Part shown: positions 7,844-16,770 of the stretch, piece after piece
Numbering within the stretch: the stretch's first letter is position 1
How the letters are laid out: every line of letters starts with the position of its first letter
NCBI GenBank assembly: GCA_029937535.1
Contig: JAPYPT010000013.1
Location: 1-36,241 of the forward strand
Length of the DNA: 36,241 nt
Origin: Alphaproteobacteria bacterium
Lineage (GTDB): Bacteria; Pseudomonadota; Alphaproteobacteria; GCA-2731375
Direction: 5' to 3'
Translations under genes and position numbers: made by a program
The notes under the pieces: generated by a model
Told to the model about the DNA's origin: nothing
The model's database searches: none
The model's input: only the letters and a program-made list of their open reading frames with translations

Positions 7844-7872
7844 TTGTCAACGGATGCCGAGAACACTAGCAT
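7844..7872 (+). promoter_or_regulatory. Candidate sigma-70-type promoter for acyl-CoA dehydrogenase 1
   Basis: TTGTCA (7844-7849) and TAGCAT (7867-7872) are separated by exactly 17 bases. Transcription would begin near 7879, leaving a leader of about 33 bases before the ATG at 7912. GGGTGATGGG just before the start could serve as ribosome site. This is the only good promoter match in the gap; it is a pattern match only. Confidence 0.45.
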
Positions 7873-7911
7873 TCCGCCAAATTCGACGGATGTAAAATTG
7901 GGTGATGGGTC

Positions 7912-9108
7912 ATGGATTTGGCTTTTAGTAACGAAGATCTGGCGTTCCGGGAAGAGGTTCGGGCTTTTGTGGCCGACAACTTGCCGGAGGATATCGCCGA
8001 ATCGGTACGCCGGGGCCGGGCTGTCGCCAAGCCCGATATTCAACGCTGGCAGCGCATTTTGTTTGACCGCGGCTGGGCCGCGCCCGCCTGGCCGGTTGAA
8101 TACGGCGGCACCGGGTGGGATGCCACTCGGCGCTATATATTTGACGAGGTGATGGCGGAATTCGACACGCCGGAAACCGTGCCTTTCGGTCTGCTCATGG
8201 TCGGGCCGCTGATCTATACCTTTGGCACCAAAGCACAAAAAGAGCGGTTCCTGCCGGGTATCCTGACCGGCGAGGACGCCTGGTGCCAGGGTTATTCCGA
8301 ACCGGGTTCCGGTTCCGATCTCGCTTCGCTACAGACCAAGGCGGTGCGCGACGGCGACCATTACATCGTCAACGGCACCAAGACCTGGAATTCGTCCGCC
8401 CATGTGGCCGATTGGGTATTCTGCCTGGTGCGTACCTCGAACGAGGGCAAGCAACAGGAAGGTATTTCGTTTCTGCTGATAGATATGACCACGCCGGGGA
8501 TTGACCCCAAGCCGATCATTTCCATCGATGGCGCCCATCATTTGAACATGACGTACTACACTGACGTCCGGGTACCGGTGGAAAACCGCATCGGCGAGGA
8601 GAATAAGGGCTGGACCTATGCCAAATTTCTGCTGGGCCATGAGCGGAACTCCATCGCCGAGGTGGGCCTCTCGAAACAGCGCGTAAGACGGCTGAAGGAG
8701 ATCGCCGGCGCGGAACAGTTCGGCGGCGGCAGCCTGCGCGACGACGCCTCCTTTGCCGGAAAAATCGCGGATGTGGAAATATCCCTGACGGCACTGGAGT
8801 ATCTCAGCCTGCGTTTTCTGGCCGAGGAGGCCGCCGGGCGGCCCATCGGCGCCGAGGTTTCCATGCTCAAAATCAAGGGCACGGAAATTCGCCAACAATT
8901 GACCGAACTGACCATCGAAACCCTGGGCTATTACGCCATTCCCTTCGAACCGGAGCAATTGACCGACCGCTGGAACGAACCCCCCATCGGTCCCGATCAT
9001 GCCGCCGCCCAGATGCCGCAATATCTGTTCAGCCGGGCCGCCACCATTTATGGCGGCAGCAATGAAATTCAACGCAACATCATCGCCAAAATGGTCCTCG
9101 GTCTATAG
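7912..9108 (+). CDS. Acyl-CoA dehydrogenase 1
   Basis: A FAD-dependent acyl-CoA dehydrogenase (398 aa) introducing the alpha-beta double bond in an acyl-CoA. It has WPVEYGGTGW near residue 62, the substrate/FAD region QGYSEPGSGSDLASLQTKA, and the C-terminal IYGGSNEIQRNI. The position that holds the catalytic Glu in medium-chain enzymes (IYEG) is Gly381 here. A Glu at 244 in GHERNS aligns by eye with the base of isovaleryl-CoA and long-chain enzymes, so activity is still expected. It is a close paralogue of the enzyme at 11704-12885, including an identical run QGYSEPGSGSDLASLQTKAV. Substrate unknown; branched, cyclic or side-chain acyl-CoAs are plausible. Confidence 0.92.
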   Translation: MDLAFSNEDLAFREEVRAFVADNLPEDIAESVRRGRAVAKPDIQRWQRILFDRGWAAPAWPVEYGGTGWDATRRYIFDEVMAEFDTPETVPFGLLMVGPLIYTFGTKAQKERFLPGILTGEDAWCQGYSEPGSGSDLASLQTKAVRDGDHYIVNGTKTWNSSAHVADWVFCLVRTSNEGKQQEGISFLLIDMTTPGIDPKPIISIDGAHHLNMTYYTDVRVPVENRIGEENKGWTYAKFLLGHERNSIAEVGLSKQRVRRLKEIAGAEQFGGGSLRDDASFAGKIADVEISLTALEYLSLRFLAEEAAGRPIGAEVSMLKIKGTEIRQQLTELTIETLGYYAIPFEPEQLTDRWNEPPIGPDHAAAQMPQYLFSRAATIYGGSNEIQRNIIAKMVLGL

Positions 9109-9280
9109 CGCCGGAATTGCCGGTTAAATTTGCGCTGTGGTTGGACATCACGGTCAATCGTTCCATCTTGAACAACCAACCATGACAGTATCCGCGCCGG
9201 CGCCACGGGGTTATTCGATTGGCAAATTTCCGTTTTCCAAATGTTCGAATTTTGGCGCGTGAGCAGCAAAAAGGGTTCCC

Positions 9281-11587
9281 GTGAACGACGCATCCCTACA
9301 ACGGTCTCTTATGGACTTGCACTTAGTCCTGGGCGATGTACCCGTTGGCATTTGCGTCTTCGACCTGGACTTTCGCTTTCACTTCGTGAACGATTATTTA
9401 GCGGAAATCAATGGCGTTCCGGTGGTGGACCACATTAGTCGAACGATTTACGAAGCGATTCCGGATGTTGCCGAGCACATTGAAGTTCAACTGCGCCAGG
9501 TCATCCAAACGGGGAAGCCTATTGTCGGCGGTGAGGTTGAAGCGGAAACGCCGGCCTATCCAGGCGAAAAACGGATCTTTCAACATAATTTCACAGCGAT
9601 AAGAGACGAGGACGATACGATTATCGGTTTGACTTGTATTGTCCACGACATTACCGAAAAACGGCGGGCCGAGGATGATTTGCGCAAAAGCGAGAGGCAA
9701 ATTCGCACGATCACGGATTCTTTGCCTGTCCTCATCACCTATATGGACAAGGACCGACGCCTGCAATATGTGAACAAGACGGCCGAGGATTGGTATGGCT
9801 TTCCCACCAGCGAGGTCGTCGGAAAGACAGTTGCTAGCCTTCTGGGAGAGGAAGTGCATGGCAGGCTTGAACCTTATATCAACAAGGCCGTTGCCGGCGA
9901 ACACGTGACGTTCGAGGAAACGATCAGGTATCCGGATCACAAGACGCGGAATGTTCAAATTTCTTTCGTGCCGGATATCGCTGAAGAAGGGGAACTGGGC
10001 GGCTATTTTGGTTTGGTCGTGGATCTGACGGCGTACAAACGGGCGGAAGCCGCGCTGAGCGTTGCTCAATCGTACCTTTCGAGCGCCATTGAGAGTATCC
10101 CGGAAGGGTTCATTTTGTACGATCAAGACGACAAATTCGTCATGTGCAACGACGCGTTCAAAGCCTTCTACCCGCAGATTACGGATACCTTGGTTCCGGG
10201 CGTCAGTTTGGAAGATCTCGCGCGCGTTGCCTTCGAACGCGGCGCTATCACAACGGCCGCCGAAAATGTCGAGGATTGGGTGAAGCTGCGGCTGATGCAG
10301 CAAAAAACCGGGCATGGATCGTTCGAACAGGAATTGCGCGATGGCAGGTGGCTCTTGTGCGGTGTCCGAAAAACGGCGGGCGGCTATACGGTCGGCATCC
10401 ACACGGATATCACCGAAATCAAGCAGACTGGAGAAGATTTGCGTCAAGCACAAAAGATGGAAGCAATTGGCCAGCTAACCGGCGGCGTGGCCCATGATTT
10501 CAATAACCTGCTGGCGGTTATCATGGGCAATTTGGAGCTTTTACAGGCGCGGACCGAGCCGGACGGCAAGATTGCTACGTTCGCGGCACGCGCCGCCGCG
10601 GCCGCCCAACGCGGCGCCGATTTGACGTCTCGCCTTTTAGCCTTTTCACGTAAACAGCCCTTGCAACCGGTTTCCATCAGTATTCAGCAGTTGGTCGAAA
10701 GTATGCACGAATTGCTGGCGCGCACGCTGGGTGAAACCATAGAGGTCGAGTTGGTGGTGGGCGCTGATCTTTGGCAATGCAAGGTCGATCCGGGACAATT
10801 GGAAAACGCCATCCTCAATCTGTCGATCAACGCCCGTGATGCCATGCCTCTGGGGGGCCGCCTCACCATCAGGATTTCGAATACCCGCATTGACGATGGG
10901 TTTGCCGATAGTCTGGAAAACGTAAAACCGGGTGAATATGTACATTTGGCAATTGGCGATACTGGAACCGGTATGTCGGCGGAGGTTATCGAACAGGCGT
11001 TCGAGCCGTTTTTCACCACCAAGGAGGTGGGGAAGGGCAGCGGCCTTGGTCTCAGTATGATTTACGGCTTCGTCAAGCAATCAGACGGCCATTTGAACAT
11101 TCAGAGCGAACCCGGCGTTGGGACCACGGTTGATCTGTATCTGCCGCGATCCGCCACCGCCACGGGCGCCCTGAAGACGAAAAACATGCGGGTCGCCGTT
11201 GATACAGCGGCACGCGGCGAAAGCGTCATGGTGATCGAGGATGATGCCGATGTGCGCGCCGTGACCGTCAGCTTCCTGGACGAACTGGGTTACGACGTGA
11301 GTGAAGCCGGCACCGGCGAAGCCGCATTGGAACAATTTCGGCGAAACGGAAAGGTCGATTTGCTGGTCGCCGATGTGATCTTGCCGGGGGGCATGGATGG
11401 CCGGGAATTGGCGGACAAGGCGTCGAGCCTGTTGCCCGGCCTCAAGGTCTTGTACATCTCGGGCTATACCAAGGATGCAATGATCCACTATGGCCGATTG
11501 GATGATGACGTGCAGTTATTGGTGAAACCATTTACCAAGGCCGACCTGGCGGCGAAAGCGCGTCAATTGCTCGACGGCACACTCTAA
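9281..11587 (+). CDS. Soluble PAS-containing hybrid histidine kinase
   Basis: A 768-aa sensor kinase with no membrane segment, hence probably cytoplasmic. Order: three PAS domains (about 8-125, 140-255 and 262-375), a phospho-acceptor helix with His405 in GGVAHDFNNLL, a GHKL ATPase domain (N box LSINARDAMP near 510, G1 IGDTGTGMS, G2 GKGSGLGLSM near 584), and a C-terminal receiver with acidic pocket IEDD, phospho-acceptor Asp698 in VADVILP, and Lys in VKPF. I use the GTG start at 9281, preceded by AAGGG; an ATG at 9311 would trim PAS1. No separate response regulator lies nearby, so output probably passes through a phosphotransfer partner. It sits between two paralogous acyl-CoA dehydrogenase genes. 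Ligand unknown. Confidence 0.9.
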   Translation: MNDASLQRSLMDLHLVLGDVPVGICVFDLDFRFHFVNDYLAEINGVPVVDHISRTIYEAIPDVAEHIEVQLRQVIQTGKPIVGGEVEAETPAYPGEKRIFQHNFTAIRDEDDTIIGLTCIVHDITEKRRAEDDLRKSERQIRTITDSLPVLITYMDKDRRLQYVNKTAEDWYGFPTSEVVGKTVASLLGEEVHGRLEPYINKAVAGEHVTFEETIRYPDHKTRNVQISFVPDIAEEGELGGYFGLVVDLTAYKRAEAALSVAQSYLSSAIESIPEGFILYDQDDKFVMCNDAFKAFYPQITDTLVPGVSLEDLARVAFERGAITTAAENVEDWVKLRLMQQKTGHGSFEQELRDGRWLLCGVRKTAGGYTVGIHTDITEIKQTGEDLRQAQKMEAIGQLTGGVAHDFNNLLAVIMGNLELLQARTEPDGKIATFAARAAAAAQRGADLTSRLLAFSRKQPLQPVSISIQQLVESMHELLARTLGETIEVELVVGADLWQCKVDPGQLENAILNLSINARDAMPLGGRLTIRISNTRIDDGFADSLENVKPGEYVHLAIGDTGTGMSAEVIEQAFEPFFTTKEVGKGSGLGLSMIYGFVKQSDGHLNIQSEPGVGTTVDLYLPRSATATGALKTKNMRVAVDTAARGESVMVIEDDADVRAVTVSFLDELGYDVSEAGTGEAALEQFRRNGKVDLLVADVILPGGMDGRELADKASSLLPGLKVLYISGYTKDAMIHYGRLDDDVQLLVKPFTKADLAAKARQLLDGTL

Positions 11588-11703
11588 AATTTATTTCCGC
11601 CGGATTTTTGCGATCGGCATCGGATCAACTTTAAATACCGGATGGCCGGTAGAAAATTTCGTGTAAAAAGGCCTGACCGAAATTTGTCTCAGGAGCCTGC
11701 CCC

Positions 11704-12885
11704 ATGGATATGCAATTTCGCGAAGAGGACCTGGTCTTCCGGGACGAAGTGCGCCAGTTCATCAACGACAATCTGCCCGTGGAATTGCGGGAAAAGGTCC
11801 AACGCGGGTTGCATCTGGGCAAGGATGATTTTGTATTCTGGCAAAAAAAATTAAACGAACGGGGTTGGTTCGCGCCCCATTGGCCGGTCGAACTGGGCGG
11901 CGTGGCATGGAATTCGACCCAGCATTACCTGTTTCAGAACGAACAGGTGGAAGGCAACTGCCCCTCTGTCATTCCCTTTGGCGTGCGCATGGTGGCGCCG
12001 GTCATCTTCACCTTTGGCAATGATGAGCAAAAACAACGCTTCCTGCCCGATATTCTGGATAGCAGCGTGTGGTGGTGTCAGGGCTATTCGGAGCCCGGCT
12101 CCGGCTCTGATCTCGCCTCGCTGCAGACCAAGGCGGTGCGTGACGGCGATCACTATGTGGTCAACGGTACCAAGACCTGGACCACATTGGCGCAATACGC
12201 CGATTGGATCTTCTGTCTGGTCCGCACATCGGGCGAGGGCAAGCCCCAGGAAGGCATTTCATTCCTGCTCATCGATATGAAAAGCCCGGGCATCGAGGTG
12301 ACGCCAATTATTACAATCGATGGCTCCCACGAGGTTAATAGCGTGTTTTTCACGGATGTCCGGGTGCCGGCGGAAAATCTGATCGGGGAAGAGAACAAGG
12401 GCTGGACCTACGCCAAGTTCCTGTTGCTGTTCGAACGCTCCAATAGTTTGACGGGCGGCCTGAAGCAGCAATTGCGCCGTCTGCGCGGTATTGCCGAACA
12501 AGAGCTCGCCGGTGGCGAGGCCCTGTGCAAAGACCCTGGCTTCGCGGCCAAACTGGCCGACTGCGAAGTTCAATTGCGCACCTATGATGCCCTGGAGCTG
12601 CGGACCTTGGGTAAGGCGGAACCGGGCGCCGAGGCATCGTATCTAAAAATCCTCGGCACGGATTTACAGCAATTGGCGTCCGAATTGACCCTGCGGGCGG
12701 TGGCCTACTACGGCAATCCCTTCATCCCCGATGCCCTGGTGCATGGCTATAACGAACCTTTCGTGGGTCCTGATTATGCCGCGCCCGCCGCGCCGCAATA
12801 TTTCAATTACCGCAAGACCGCGATTTACGCCGGATCGAACGAAATTCAACGCAATATTCTGTCCAAGGCCGTACTGGGTATGTAG
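11704..12885 (+). CDS. Acyl-CoA dehydrogenase 2
   Basis: A FAD-dependent acyl-CoA dehydrogenase of 393 aa, paralogous to the one at 7912-9108. It starts MDMQFREEDLVFRDEVRQF, carries WPVELGGVAW and QGYSEPGSGSDLASLQTKA, and ends IYAGSNEIQRNILSKAVLGM. The medium-chain catalytic Glu position is Ala376, while Glu244 in LLFERSN is conserved with paralogue 1 and sits where isovaleryl-CoA and long-chain enzymes have their base. GGAG upstream (11691-11694) provides a ribosome site. A third, different acyl-CoA dehydrogenase begins 63 bp downstream, suggesting an alpha-beta heteromeric enzyme as known for mycobacterial steroid side-chain dehydrogenases. Substrate unknown. Confidence 0.92.
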   Translation: MDMQFREEDLVFRDEVRQFINDNLPVELREKVQRGLHLGKDDFVFWQKKLNERGWFAPHWPVELGGVAWNSTQHYLFQNEQVEGNCPSVIPFGVRMVAPVIFTFGNDEQKQRFLPDILDSSVWWCQGYSEPGSGSDLASLQTKAVRDGDHYVVNGTKTWTTLAQYADWIFCLVRTSGEGKPQEGISFLLIDMKSPGIEVTPIITIDGSHEVNSVFFTDVRVPAENLIGEENKGWTYAKFLLLFERSNSLTGGLKQQLRRLRGIAEQELAGGEALCKDPGFAAKLADCEVQLRTYDALELRTLGKAEPGAEASYLKILGTDLQQLASELTLRAVAYYGNPFIPDALVHGYNEPFVGPDYAAPAAPQYFNYRKTAIYAGSNEIQRNILSKAVLGM

Positions 12886-12948
12886 GTGCTTTGCGGCGGC
12901 GCTGGATCGTGTTAATCCAGTATTAGAAACTTTTGGTAGGAGAGCGTC

Positions 12949-14079
12949 ATGGATTTTTCCCTCAGCGAAGAACAGCAAATGCTGAAGGACAGCGTGCAGC
13001 GCTTTGTACGCGACGAATACCAGCTGGAGACACGGCGTAAACTGGTCGCCTCCGACACCGGTTATAGCGAAAAAAATTGGGCCAAGATGGCGGACTTGGG
13101 CTGGCTGGCCCTGTCCTTGCCGGAAGATTTCGGCGGCATCGGCGGCGGTCCCGTTGACACCATGGTGTTGATGGAGGAATTCGGCCGCGGCCTTGTAGTG
13201 GAACCCTACATGACCTCCATCGTGATCGGCGGCGGCTTCCTCATGGCGGGCGGCAGCACGGCGCAAAAAACCGAATTACTGCCCAAGCTGGGGGCCGGCG
13301 AGTTGAAACTGGCCTTTGCCTACGCTGAGCGGCAGTCCCGCTTCGATCTCACGGACGTTGAATTCAAGGCGGAAGCCAGCGGCGATGGTTATATCTTGAG
13401 CGGCCACAAGGGCGTGGTTTTCCACGCCGCGTCGGCGGACAAGATCATCGTCTCCGCCCGCACCTCCGGCGGCAGCCGGGACAGGAGTGGCATCACGCTG
13501 TTCCTCGTCGACAACAATTGCGCCGGTTTGAGCCGACGTGACTATCCCACCGTGGACGGGCTGCGTGCTTCCGAACTTGAAATGGACGGCGTCACGGTCG
13601 GCGCCGATGCTGTTTTGGGCCAGGTCGGCGGCGGTGCCGCCCTGATGGACGAGGTGGTCGGCCAGGCCATCGCCGCCATCTGTGCCGAGGCCGTGGGCTG
13701 CATGGACGTGTTGCAGGAAACCACCAACGAATACCTGAAAACCCGTGTGCAGTTCGGCGTGCCCCTGTCGAAGTTTCAGGTCCTCCAGCACCGCATGGTG
13801 GACATGTTCATGGAATGCGAACAGGCCCGCTCCATGTGCTACATGGTCAATCTGAAGATCGCCGAGGAAGACAAGGTCGAGCGGGAAAAGGCCGTCTCCG
13901 CCGCCAAGGTGCAGATCGGCAATTCCGGCCGCTACGTGGGCCAGCAATCCGTGCAGCTGCACGGCGGCATGGGCATGACGGATGAATTGCACGTGGGCCA
14001 CTATTTCAAACGCCTGACCATGATCGACACCATGTTCGGCAACAAGGACCATCATTTGAAGCGCTACGCGGATTTGTAG
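12949..14079 (+). CDS. Acyl-CoA dehydrogenase 3 (divergent, possible partner subunit)
   Basis: A 376-aa member of the acyl-CoA dehydrogenase family, starting MDFSLSEEQQMLKDSVQRFV. It keeps the FAD-contact motif QLHGGMGMTDE near residue 340 but ends LTMIDTMFGNKDHHLKRYADL, with no Glu at the medium-chain base position and no xER motif in the helix where paralogues 1 and 2 have Glu244. In known heterotetrameric acyl-CoA dehydrogenases one subunit lacks the base and supplies FAD contacts, and this gene fits that role beside gene 2. A strong AGGAGA ribosome site lies 6 bases before the ATG. A stand-alone enzyme with another base cannot be excluded. Confidence 0.9.
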   Translation: MDFSLSEEQQMLKDSVQRFVRDEYQLETRRKLVASDTGYSEKNWAKMADLGWLALSLPEDFGGIGGGPVDTMVLMEEFGRGLVVEPYMTSIVIGGGFLMAGGSTAQKTELLPKLGAGELKLAFAYAERQSRFDLTDVEFKAEASGDGYILSGHKGVVFHAASADKIIVSARTSGGSRDRSGITLFLVDNNCAGLSRRDYPTVDGLRASELEMDGVTVGADAVLGQVGGGAALMDEVVGQAIAAICAEAVGCMDVLQETTNEYLKTRVQFGVPLSKFQVLQHRMVDMFMECEQARSMCYMVNLKIAEEDKVEREKAVSAAKVQIGNSGRYVGQQSVQLHGGMGMTDELHVGHYFKRLTMIDTMFGNKDHHLKRYADL

Positions 14080-14154
14080 CGCCGTATTCAATATCTAGCG
14101 GGCCGGTCCAGACCATGGGCCGGCCCCTTCCAGTTTGGGAGAATGGGAGCCGTC

Positions 14155-14931
14155 ATGCTGACCGCCGCACAGATCGCCGAATACCATGAAAAAGGTTATG
14201 TCGTTCCCGACTACCGTCTGAGCGCGGAAACGCTGGCGGCGATCCGCCGGGATCATGACCGCCTGCTGGCGCGCCATCCCGATTTCAGGGACAATTGCCC
14301 GGCCCTGCTGTCCCATGACACGGCGTTTTTGAATTACGCCCGTGACAATGAAATTCTGGACATGGCGGAACAGTTGATTGGCCCCGATATCGCCCTATGG
14401 AACATGAGCTTCTTCGCCAAGCCGGCGGTGAATGGCAAGAAGACGCCGTTTCATCAGGACGGAGAATACTGGCCGATCCGCCCCATGGCGACCACCACGG
14501 TCTGGATCGCCGTGGACGCGGCAACGGTGGAAAACGGCTGTCTGCGGATTATCCCCGGTTCCCACAAGGACAAGCGCCTGATGGCGCACGAACAGAAAAA
14601 CGATCCGAACTACACCCTGCAACAGGAATTGCGTCCGGAGGAATACGACGAGGGCCAGGCGGAGGATCTGATCCTGGAAGCCGGCCAGATGTCCTTTCAC
14701 GATGTTTTCCTGGCGCATGGCTCCGAGATCAATACCTCGTCAAAGCCCAGGCGCGGCATGACCCTGCGTCTGATGCCCACCTCGTCCGTCTTCGACCGGG
14801 ATGTGGCCGCCGAGATGAACCGCGCCAGAGGCGGCGTTACCCTGGCCGAACATTCGCTGTTTTTACTGCGCGGGAGAGACCTATCGGGCGAAAACGATTT
14901 TCGTCTGCGTCTGCCCCAGGCGGCCGCCTGA
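14155..14931 (+). CDS. Phytanoyl-CoA dioxygenase (PhyH) family protein
   Basis: A non-haem Fe(II)/2-oxoglutarate-dependent dioxygenase of 258 aa. The iron site is visible as His100-x-Asp102 in FHQDGEYWP and distal His188 in LAHGSEINTS; the Arg-rich stretch KPRRGMTLRLMP that follows would hold 2-oxoglutarate. NGCLRIIPGSHK is typical of the family. I prefer the ATG at 14155 because GGGAG (14145-14149) is well spaced from it, whereas the ATG at 14143 has its purine run almost touching it. The gene follows acyl-CoA dehydrogenase 3 by 75 bases and is probably co-transcribed, so hydroxylation of a branched or cyclic acyl substrate is plausible. Its stop abuts the stop of the convergent cyclase gene. 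Confidence 0.88.
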   Translation: MLTAAQIAEYHEKGYVVPDYRLSAETLAAIRRDHDRLLARHPDFRDNCPALLSHDTAFLNYARDNEILDMAEQLIGPDIALWNMSFFAKPAVNGKKTPFHQDGEYWPIRPMATTTVWIAVDAATVENGCLRIIPGSHKDKRLMAHEQKNDPNYTLQQELRPEEYDEGQAEDLILEAGQMSFHDVFLAHGSEINTSSKPRRGMTLRLMPTSSVFDRDVAAEMNRARGGVTLAEHSLFLLRGRDLSGENDFRLRLPQAAA

Positions 14932-14937
14932 TCAGGC
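14926..14937. other. Palindrome holding both convergent stop codons
   Basis: The 12-bp perfect palindrome gcctgatcaggc is centred on the junction of two convergent genes. The plus-strand TGA (14929-14931) and the minus-strand TGA (14932-14934 reversed) are its central halves. It is GC-flanked but lacks T-runs, so a role in bidirectional transcript ending is only possible. Confidence 0.5.
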
Positions 14938-16704
14938 CGGCAGGCCGGCTTTCAGCAGAGCCTGGCGGTGGTGATCCTCGGCAGGCTCTTCGATGTAGTG
15001 CAGCGTGGACAAATGTTTCTCGATTGAGAATTCGGGATCTTGTTGCTCAACTAACTGCTTATGCCGTTCGGCGCGGTCCATATGGCCCAGTTGGGCATGG
15101 GCCGCGGCGAGGCAGGCATTTTGACCTACATCCAGGTCATTGCAGTGCCGAAAAGCGTCGATCGCCGCCTCATAGTTTCGGGCGACAAAATAAGCCCGGC
15201 CCAAATGCCCCCAAAAGCGCTCCGGGTGATAGGGATTGAGACGCATGGCCTTCAAAATCCACTCGGCGCCCTCTTCTCCTTTACCCTTCCAAGTCAGAAG
15301 CTCGCCCTGTTGTACAACGATCAAATCGTCGTTGGGGTTCAGTTCCAGTGCCCTATTCTGGTGATAATTGGCCTTGTCGAAATCCCCGAACACAAGGTTC
15401 AGGCTCGATAAGATGCGATGTACGTCGCTGTAATTGTCGTCCAACGCCAGGGCGGTATCCAGCGCTTTTCGGCCCGTCGACAGGATCGCATCTATATCCT
15501 CCACGAAGCCAAGGGCATAGGCTTGTCCCAATACGCAGGCCTTCCAGGCATGTGCGTGCGCGTATTGCGGGTCCAGCGCGATGGCCCGATCCAGCATTTC
15601 CTGGGCGCGGGCATTATCCTCCCGCGTACCGCGATGATGCAGGCGTTTTCCGGTTAACAGACATTCATAAGCCGCCATGTTTTCCGTCGGTTTACGCTCC
15701 ACCCGCACGCGGGTCGCGGCTTCCACGCGGCCCGGCAGTATGGACACAATGGCCTGGGTCAATTCATCCTGGATATCGAAGATATCTTCCAGGTCCCGGT
15801 CATATTTCTCGGCCCAGACATGCTGGTCGGAGGCGGCATCGATCAACTGCACGGTGACGCGGATACGGTTGCCGGCCTTGCGCACGCTGCCTTCGACCAC
15901 GAATTGCACGTCCAGTTCCTTGGCCACCTCGGGAATGCTTACGTCCTTGCCCTTGAAGGCGAAGGACGTCGTCCGGGAGATCACCACCAGATCGCGGAAC
16001 CGGGACAATTCGGTCAGGATATCTTCGGTAATACCGTCGGTGAAAAAATCCTGATCCGGATCGCGGCTCATATTGACGAACGGCAGTACCGCAATCGAGG
16101 GTTTGTCGTGACTGGCGCCCAAAACCGCTACCTTGGCCGGGGTCTTTTCAGGTTCGGCCGTCGGAGTCGTCTCGCCGTCGGTTCGCCAACCCCAGACCCG
16201 GATCGCCCGGGAAATGTTCTTGACCTCCCGCGCGCCGAGGTCGGTGAACTCCACATCGAGTTTGTCACGCACCTGATTATGGGCATCATCCGATATACAG
16301 ACGCCGCCCGGCGCCGCCAACATCTCCAGACGGGCGGCGATATTGACGCCGTCGCCGTAGATATCTCCGTCTTCCACGATGACATCACCCAGGTTCACGC
16401 CGATACGGAATATGATGCGTTGCTCCTCGGGCAGGTTCAGGGACCGTTGATAGACAGCCTCCTGAACCTCGATGGCGTTGCGCACGGCTTCAACAATGGA
16501 AGGGAATTCGATCAACAGGCCGTCGCCCATGGTCTTGACCACGGTGCCGTTACGCCGTTCCAGGCCGGGATCGATGATCTCCGTACGGATGGCCCGCAAC
16601 TCCGCCAGGGTGGCCTCTTCGTTCCGACCCATCATGCGGCTGTAGCCGACGACGTCCGCTAATAGGATGGCGGCAAGCTTCCGTGAACTCGTGCTATTGG
16701 CCAT
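14932..16704 (-). CDS. Class III adenylate cyclase with TolB-like and TPR domains
   Basis: A soluble 590-aa nucleotide cyclase fused to a protein-interaction module. Residues 8-175 form the catalytic domain: metal-binding Asp17 (LLADVVGYS) and Asp61 (MGDGLLIEF), adenine-selecting Lys57, and transition-state Asn121 and Arg125 (VNIAARLE), so it appears active. Residues about 200-335 match the TolB N-terminal/FlgO-like fold (SIAVLPFVNMS, DGITEDILTELS, VEGSVRKAGNRIRV). Residues about 345-575 are TPR-like helices. There is no membrane segment. This architecture is common and often multi-copy in Rhizobiales and Rhodospirillales. The start is a clear ATG following MANSTSSRKLAAILL. The activating signal is unknown. 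Confidence 0.9.
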   Translation of the reverse strand: MANSTSSRKLAAILLADVVGYSRMMGRNEEATLAELRAIRTEIIDPGLERRNGTVVKTMGDGLLIEFPSIVEAVRNAIEVQEAVYQRSLNLPEEQRIIFRIGVNLGDVIVEDGDIYGDGVNIAARLEMLAAPGGVCISDDAHNQVRDKLDVEFTDLGAREVKNISRAIRVWGWRTDGETTPTAEPEKTPAKVAVLGASHDKPSIAVLPFVNMSRDPDQDFFTDGITEDILTELSRFRDLVVISRTTSFAFKGKDVSIPEVAKELDVQFVVEGSVRKAGNRIRVTVQLIDAASDQHVWAEKYDRDLEDIFDIQDELTQAIVSILPGRVEAATRVRVERKPTENMAAYECLLTGKRLHHRGTREDNARAQEMLDRAIALDPQYAHAHAWKACVLGQAYALGFVEDIDAILSTGRKALDTALALDDNYSDVHRILSSLNLVFGDFDKANYHQNRALELNPNDDLIVVQQGELLTWKGKGEEGAEWILKAMRLNPYHPERFWGHLGRAYFVARNYEAAIDAFRHCNDLDVGQNACLAAAHAQLGHMDRAERHKQLVEQQDPEFSIEKHLSTLHYIEEPAEDHHRQALLKAGLPA

Positions 16705-16770
16705 GTTTACTCCGGGTGGGACCGGAACCGAGTCTAGCAGCTACGACCCTGCAATGCCATCATCCCGAAA

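Noticed and set aside
8329-9072. Minus-strand open frame opposite acyl-CoA dehydrogenase 1
   Set aside because: It is a shadow of a well-supported gene, with glycine- and glutamine-rich composition and no motif.
14098-14130. gggccgg/ccggccc hairpin after acyl-CoA dehydrogenase 3 as a terminator
   Set aside because: There is no T-run, and the PhyH-like gene follows at once, so read-through is likely.
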